64,000 bases of DNA from the NCBI GenBank assembly GCA_016584305.1, contig JACEEZ010025355.1:259501-323500 (forward strand), given 5' to 3'. Below the pieces are notes generated by a model. That model saw only the letters and a program-made list of their open reading frames with translations, searched no databases and was not told the DNA's origin. Source of the stretch: Chionoecetes opilio. Lineage: Eukaryota > Arthropoda > Malacostraca > Decapoda > Majidae. A program made the translations under genes and the position numbers. Shown here piece by piece: positions 58,180 to 64,000 of the stretch. Each line of letters opens with the position of its first letter. Within the stretch, counting starts at the first letter, position 1.

Positions 58180-58512
58180 TTATTCCATACTTGGAGGGAT
58201 CGGATAATGAAAGTCATGTTCCGTCAACATGTGGCTTTCTAATACACTCCTGCGCTGGGTTGCGTAGGAGCACCTGTCACACGCAAAGTCTCCGCGGTGG
58301 GTGTTCATGTGACGCTTGAGGTGGTTGTTGGAGTTGGAGCGATAGGTGCAATGGGGACACGCAAACGGCTTCTCCCCTGTGTGAGTGTACACGTGTCTCT
58401 TATAGTTAGTGATAAAATGGCTGGTGTAGGGGCAGTAGGGACACTGGTGCACCTTCCGGTTGCCCTGATACTTGCTTAGTCTTGTGCCGCCGCCGCTGCT
58501 GCACTTCACCAT
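58180..58512 (-). CDS. C2H2 zinc-finger terminal exon, 3 fingers
   Basis: The exon starts ATG-GTG-AAG after the acceptor CATCCCCAACAG and encodes 110 residues. The fingers are HQCPYCPYTSH..., FACPHCTYRSN... and FACDRCSYATQ..., the last ending HMLTEH. The first linker is TGEKP; the second is shortened to RGD. It is the intact neighbour of the decayed exon 57287-57499, and their first fingers share the core ITNYKRHV. The stop codon TAA lies inside a GAATAAAG hexamer context on this strand (58179-58184), so a possible poly(A) signal overlaps the end of the coding sequence; richer A/T tracts with AATAAA follow at about 57965-58000. Confidence 0.83.
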   Translation of the reverse strand: MVKCSSGGGTRLSKYQGNRKVHQCPYCPYTSHFITNYKRHVYTHTGEKPFACPHCTYRSNSNNHLKRHMNTHRGDFACDRCSYATQRRSVLESHMLTEHDFHYPIPPSME

Positions 58513-58736
58513 CTGTTGGGGATGTTAAGCTTACTCAGAGGTAAAGTTTCACCCTAACCACACTAAGCCGAGACAGTTCAATAGCCCACTCATTCCTGAG
58601 GGAAGGAGGATCAATTTTCGTGTATCTTGGTAGGTTTACAGGAATCCTGTGTTAAAAAATCACTTTTGTGTTGGCTTGTGTTGGCTAAATCAGAATACAA
58701 GAATTCTTTTTTATATGATTATTTACATTATTTTTA

Positions 58737-61625
58737 TAGACTAGGAATATTATGTGAAAAGGGACCCAGAAATCACATGAGGGGTAACGGTTTGTTACAA
58801 GCTATCACCCATACTAGGATTGAACCATGACACCTTCTGAGCAATATTAGCCTGGATGACACTTGATATTTTGATTTGGGACCTCACAGTGGGTTATTTT
58901 GTGAAAGAGGTTAATCGTGAAATATCTGATTTTCTCGAAAATACAAAAATGTCAATAAAATGACCAATACTGCAGTTACAAACTTATTTTTGGCATCAAA
59001 ATTAGCAGAATAACAAACCATATTGTAAAAATATTGCTTTATGCTATAGCATTGGGAAATGTTAAAAAGAATGGCAAAAACTACTGTAATGGATTCCTAA
59101 TCCTTTGAATCCTTTATAAACGATAGACGTATCGACTAGATCTGTTGTTTCTTGTCACTTCAATGTTTGGCATGGCAATCGATGACACCCAGTATGCACC
59201 ATCTGCGTACAAGGATGTCGGTCCAGCAAGAATAAAGAGGGACAGAGAAGATGTTCAAAAGCTACAAGAAAAGTTATCACGATTCACAATATTTGACAGT
59301 GAGAGCAATGCAGGCGACGAGTTGACCTGTCTGATGACAATGGATCTTGCCCCTGAAAACACCAAGAATGCTTTACTGACCGCTGAAACCCATGGAGAAT
59401 CAAAGATCAAAGAATTTGTGGAATCACGGATTTGCAAACAAGACGTCGGCTTTCATGTAAAATTGAAACAGTCACAGAGTCCTACACTGACGACAATGTA
59501 CACACCAGAAACGAGGAAGGATGCTAGTCAAAAGGGTCAAACCATCAAAGCAGACAGGCTTCTGTTCCAGCGGCTTCTTGTGGCACAGGACTCCGGACGT
59601 GATATAGACCTTAAAAGTCTTCTGAGTCATGAACTAACACCGGTACCACTGTCATTGGCAGACACGGCAGGACGCCTACGTCCTACGAATAAAGCGGCGC
59701 TCAGGAAGATCTTGGAGGATGGAGTAACTGTTGAGGTCCTGCCAAAGTCTTCGCTTAAGACATGTTTTATCATAGATGGTCAGGCATTGGTACAAGCCAT
59801 TGGAAAACCAACGGGGGCAAAGTCATTTGGAGATCTGGCTGATGTCTTCAATGCATCAGTGTTCTGTCATTTCAATGAGCACTGCTCAAGAGTCGATGTG
59901 GTTTTCGATCGATATCGTATCACATCAATCAAGTCTGGGACCCGGGAAAGGAGAGAGGGGCGAGTACGTTCTATCCGGCGCAAGATCGACAGCAGAGAGA
60001 TTCCACTCCCTGCCAACTGGAAGCAGTTCATGGACTTACCAGAAAACAAAGCAAATCTTACCAAGTTTCTCAGCGATCAAATGATGTTGGAGGCAAAAAA
60101 GAGCCGACCCACTTGTGAGTTGGTCACTGCAGGTGGGTTTGAGGAAGAAACCAAAGTAGCATCGTCACAGGGGTCTGATGTTGAACAGCTGCAATCATCT
60201 CACGAGGAGGCCGATACACGTATAATATTGCATGCCAAGGCGGCCCATATGGATGGATACGAATGGATCATAGTCTTGTGCAGGGACACCAACGTATTGG
60301 TACTGCTCACACACTTCGCGGGACAATTAAGTGGAGAGCTCTGGATGAACGGCGTTATGTGGCTGTGCACGACATACAGTTGACACCGACCATGCAGCGT
60401 AACATCCTGGTGTACCATGCGGTTATAGGATGTGACACAGTCAGTCAACCAAGTGGACACGGGAAAAAGACGACATGGAATGTATTCCAGCAACACGGAG
60501 CATTGCTTGATGACCTCGGACGTGGCACGCTGTCAGAATCCACCATACGGAGTGTGGAAGAGTTCTTCTGCCACATTTACTCACCAGCTTCGGATGAAAC
60601 TAACATCAACGATGTGCGATACCGCATATTTCAAAAGGGCACCAAAGACCAAGAAAAGCTTCCGCCAAGTCGAAAATGTCTTAAACAACACATCAAACGC
60701 GCACACCACCAGGCTCAGGTGTGGTTCCAGGCAGATGTACCAATCCCTGAAATTGAGTCGCCCATTGGAAGTGGATGGTACGAGGATGCTACGAGGAGAC
60801 TACACCCACACGTCAGTGTGGACGATCCTCTGCCAAACGAGTTCACAGACATAGTCTGCTGCAAGTGCAAAAATTGTGCAACTTCCAGATGCTCTTGTAG
60901 GGCCAAGAACTTGAAGTGCATAGCTGCATGTACCTGTAATAACGGAGAGTGTCACAACCCATACAGTGTGGCAATTGAAACGGACTCTGAGTGACTTAAA
61001 CACGATTCTTTAATTTCATTTCATGTACATGTAAACTTGCATATATGCAATGATGCGCCTTTTTCGTTCATCGTTCACTGTTGCGTTACTTAAATTTTCA
61101 CTAGATGTACGTTATGTTTGTGATAAGTAATTAAATCTACTCATTATTATAGCATAAACCAATATTTTTACAATATGGCTTGTTATTCTGCTCAGTTTGA
61201 CACCAAATATAAGTTTGTACCTGCATTATTGGTCATTCTATTGACATTTTTGTATTTTCGAGAAAATCTGATATTTCGCGATTGGCCCCTTTTCATATAA
61301 TATTCCTAGTCTATACTCATCATTATAGCATAAAGCAATATTTTTACAATATGGCTTGTTATTCTGCTCATTTTGATGCCAAAAATAAGTTTGTAACTGC
61401 AGTATTGGTAATTTTATTGACATTTTTGTATTTTCGAGAAAATCAGATATTTCGCGATTAACCTCTTTCACAAAATAACCCACTGTGAGGTCCCAAATCA
61501 AAATATCAAGTGTCATCCAGGCTAATATTGCTCAGGAGGTGTCATGGTTCAATCCTAGCATGGGTGATAGCTTGTAACAAACCGTTACCCCTCATGTAAA
61601 ATTTTGAGATTATATTCCTAGTCTA
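58737..61625 (+). mobile_element. TIR element with nuclease-like gene, possible TTA target duplication
   Basis: The left 58737-59050 and right 61320-61625 are inverted copies for about 300 bp (TAGACTAGGAATATTATGTG on the left; the right reads CATTCC-side variants ending CCTAGTCTA). Both sides share GTAACGGTTTGTTACAAGCT. TTA flanks both ends (58734-58736, 61626-61628). The right arm is partly duplicated: 61137-61312 repeats the next 170 bp and ends in its own CCTAGTCTA. It is not assigned to a known superfamily. Confidence 0.72.
59145..60994 (+). pseudogene. Multi-copy transposon-associated protein, PIN/FEN-like nuclease fold suspected, one frameshift
   Basis: Two overlapping frames (59145-60383 and 60263-60994) join near 60340 through a small indel and make a protein of about 600 residues. 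Motifs in order: KTCFIIDGQALVQAIGKP, FDRYRITSIKSGTRERR, SSHEEADTRIILHAKAA, CRDTNVLVLLTHF, then RRYVAVHDI, VIGCDTVSQPSGHGKKTTW, and a Cys-rich tail with CCKCKNC, CSCRAKNLKC and CTCNNGEC. The HEEADTR / DT-x-VLVLL / GCDT set of acidic residues defines a family repeated in many metazoan genomes; the spacing suggests a PIN/FEN-type nuclease, but this is an inference. The usual DTDV reads DTNV here. The Cys-rich tail resembles CXC-type DNA-binding repeats. It sits centrally between long inverted repeats, so it is likely the element's own gene. Confidence 0.65.
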
Positions 61626-62817
61626 TTATAAGATAGTAGGTTTGTGCGCCCTCTCTTGTAATACAATCTTATTTGCGTGCCTTGAGCCTTCCAGTGTAAG
61701 GTGTGGCCGGGCATCACAAGGCCCAGTCAGGCGTCTCTCATGATCCAGCACTACTTGTCCATACTTTTGCATTCCAGTGTTGCCAGGTTGATAGGTTTTT
61801 GCTAAACTGGCCAGAATGTATTTGATTTTAATTTCATTCACAACGAGTAATCATAAGTGAGTAACATTGTTATGATTTCAGAGTTCAAATTACCACACAT
61901 TCACTCAAGTGTGAAAACAATAACTTCTATAAGGGAAGACTCTAATTTTCCCAGTGCATGGAGTAAGCATTTTTTTTTTTTTTTAAGACTACTGTATACC
62001 AATATTACGTGATTTCTATGCTCTGTATCGCTGCAAGATGAAAACTACTTCAAAACGGATGGTGGCCAGATTCAAATCAGGCACACGTAGGGAAATTTTC
62101 AGCTTTATATAAGTGTACTTTCTGGGCTTTTTGCTAGCACTCCGTGAGCCAGTCCAAGGATATGTCAGCAACCTGCTAAGCCAACCAACATCCATCTTAA
62201 CCTGATGATCAACATGTGTGCATTAATCTTATGTAATTGATCAAGTCCTAAAATGTTTATTTATTGAAAACATGCAATATCATAATTTACTACGAGGCTG
62301 TTCTAAAAATTATCCTAGTCATATAGTGAAGACTTCGTGTCTATGAATAACACGCATGCACACTTATTTTGATCATGGTAATTTATCCTTTGTGTGCATG
62401 TACTTGAGTTTATATGACACATTAATTTGTTCATCACTGTAAAGCTAGCTAATGATAGAAGTTTCAAGATGTAAAACTCAAGGATTCTAAAATATTGATG
62501 ATTACAATGAGTAACAATTTAATTCTGCTTGCTTAAATTTACTTACTTAAATTTGCTTTACTTAAATTTACAAGTAGTGATGCAGTTTTGTTGCAACTCC
62601 TTATTTTTTTAATTTCAAATGTATCCGTAACTTTGAGGTCAGTTAAAGGTTATTTAGGAAGGAGTTAAATATGAACCCTTTTATTATTGTTATGTTTACA
62701 TTATACACATGGTATGTTGTTTTCACAATGTGCAAAACATAATTGGAGTACAACTGCGAAGTCACTCAAACCTAACACGTACATATTTCTCCAGAATCTA
62801 AAACAATGTGCAATCCC
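61626..62817. other. Presumed 3' region of exon 62818-63141, no gene seen
   Basis: AT-rich sequence with a T tract at 61972-61984. No gene, RNA or element end is recognised apart from the candidate poly(A) signal at 62680-62685. Confidence 0.5.
62680..62685 (-). promoter_or_regulatory. Candidate poly(A) signal AATAAA
   Basis: TTTATT on the plus strand reads AATAAA on the minus strand, about 130 bp past the stop of exon 62818-63141. Such hexamers are frequent in AT-rich DNA, so position is the only support. Confidence 0.35.
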
Positions 62818-63141
62818 TCACCTAATTCCATGGGCACTGGACATGTGTATTTTCAATCCCTGCCGTGTGCCTGCAAAGGAACACATAAAACACTTGATTT
62901 CCCGCATGTGCGTCTGTACGTGTCTCTCCAGCCTCTGTTTGGTAATGGCGCTATAAGAACACTGCTGGCACGAGTATGGCTTTTCTCCAGTGTGTCTCCT
63001 CATGTGATTCGTCAAGTTAGTGGTAAAGTGAGTTGTGTAGTCACAGTATGTGCATTTGTGGCTCTTGAGGGCGGTGCCTCCCCTCCCTGTTGCCATGCCT
63101 CCCCCTCTGTGCCTGCTCGGCTCGGCACTCTCCACCAAGAC
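62818..63141 (-). CDS. C2H2 zinc-finger terminal exon, 3 fingers
   Basis: The exon starts GTC-TTG-GTG after the acceptor GGCCATACTCAACAG and encodes 107 residues. A Gly/Arg-rich linker leads into HKCTYCDYTTH..., YSCQQCSYSAI... and IKCFMCSFAGT.... The first linker is TGEKP, and the second is MRE. All C2H2 ligands are present. A candidate AATAAA on the minus strand lies at 62680-62685, about 130 bp after the stop. This is the first array member on the minus strand within the window, so it is nearest to the missing common exons. Confidence 0.82.
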   Translation of the reverse strand, partial: VLVESAEPSRHRGGGMATGRGGTALKSHKCTYCDYTTHFTTNLTNHMRRHTGEKPYSCQQCSYSAITKQRLERHVQTHMREIKCFMCSFAGTRQGLKIHMSSAHGIR

Positions 63142-63294
63142 CTGTTGAGTATGGCCAACTTATACATCTGCAGCACACTGGTACATTCACAACGGGCACA
63201 ACCAATGCTAACAAGTACATAGCTGTGCAATACTCTATAGCATGCTTCCTGTTATTTGTTAGGCATTATCAAAATACCAAATCCGTAAAATGTA

Positions 63295-63614
63295 CAGTAA
63301 ACCCTCGATAAACCGAACCTCGTTAAACCAAATTTTGGATAAACCGAACGCTGTGTTGCCTTCAAACAAGCCTCTAATATGTCAAACTCTAGTTCGGCAA
63401 ATGCGGCGATTGGTGAGCCGACCGAACATGTTGGCCGGCCCGTGCGTACAAAAATACCTTGTACAAAATTATAGTTTACTCTTACAGTACTGTACATAGT
63501 TAACTTTGTTTGAACACGTATGATCGAACGACGCCCGATCATCCTATAAACCAAACTATCGGATATTGTGATGGACCCTTTCCCCCAATTAGTTCAGTTT
63601 ATCGAGGGTTTACT
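63295..63614. mobile_element. Tigger-like MITE (CAGTAAACCCTCGATAAACC ends)
   Basis: Ends CAGTAAACCCTCGATAAAC are exact inverted copies and are flanked by TA (63293-63294, 63615-63616). The 320-bp interior has no gene. It lies in the intron just upstream of exon 62818-63141. Confidence 0.88.
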
Positions 63615-63616
63615 GT

Positions 63617-64000
63617 ACCTACCATCTTACATTCCACTTGGACACCGGTAATAACTTTTACTTCTCTTAGAAATATTACCCTACGTCTCCCTGACAATCC
63701 CATTACAGCAGTCACGCATCCCATGCATCTCAATCCCATGGTACTATCCAACGTTTACCCAGATTCTCATCTCATGATAAACAACATGCATCCTACAGGC
63801 GTGCACCGACGCATCTTTTTCTACTTGTGACCCGTGATGTTTTGGATCGCTACATAGGTCGCCTTCTCATGTTCCTTGTGTCTGCTTAATCAACAATCTT
63901 GCTTGTCAACTCTCACCTTGTCTAGTTCACCAGTAACATTTATGCTTATTGGCTAATTTTCAGTCTTTTCACTTATTCATGCCTGTATTTACGTCCTTTT
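63617..64000. other. Unannotated end of window
   Basis: A tract near 63825-63870 (TGTGACC...TAGGTCGCC) resembles 1700-1735 and 20170-20205, perhaps a dispersed repeat. No gene is seen. Confidence 0.4.

Overview
The window is eukaryotic, intron-rich and very repeat-dense. The best guess is an arthropod, probably a decapod crustacean. The reasons are interstitial TTAGG-type repeats (the arthropod telomere motif), many pogo/Tigger-like, hAT-like and LINE copies, tRNA-derived SINEs, and lola/broad-style C2H2 exons. No ribosomal RNA gene, functional tRNA, CRISPR array or bacterial gene is visible. The organism call is an inference.

The host-gene signal is a set of eight C2H2 zinc-finger exons, all on the minus strand: 62818-63141, 58180-58512, 57287-57499, 52345-52761, 51217-51594, 30305-30616, 18204-18821 and 12670-13035. 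Each starts directly after a pyrimidine-rich ...CAG acceptor in the same phase (0). Each has a short linker, then zinc fingers, then an in-frame stop. This is the layout expected of alternative 3'-terminal coding exons of one gene, as in Drosophila lola. The shared 5' exons (a BTB domain if it is lola-like) would lie beyond base 64000 and are not seen. Exons 12670-13035 (3 fingers) and 18204-18821 (6 fingers) sit in a recent segmental duplication. The copies differ by exactly 252 bp (three 84-bp fingers), and the repeated fingers differ mainly at the base-contacting helix positions. Exon 57287-57499 looks like a decaying copy of its neighbour 58180-58512.

Nearly everything else is nested transposons. 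1-8000: TA-flanked TIR elements nested in a Tigger-like element. 8118-13232: first duplication copy, interrupted by a Chapaev/CMC-like element (8722-12074), itself interrupted by a hAT MITE (9504-10126). 14017-16214: TIR element with a pogo-type HTH relic and a LINE tail. 17009-19019: second duplication copy. 19800-26000: foldback, SINE, LINE and palindromic AT-rich DNA. 26180-29640 and 32607-34412: Tigger-like composites with inverted-repeat arms whose spacer is in opposite orientations. 35740-39619: nested element with a telomere-like minisatellite. 39728-44650: nested element with a reverse-transcriptase LINE. 45056-50831: eight small TIR elements. 50840-58600: mostly intron with four zinc-finger exons. 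58737-61625: a TIR element carrying a frameshifted nuclease-like gene. 61626-64000: the last zinc-finger exon and a MITE.

All coordinates, target-site duplications and translations were read by eye. Family names rest on motif recognition, not on searches.
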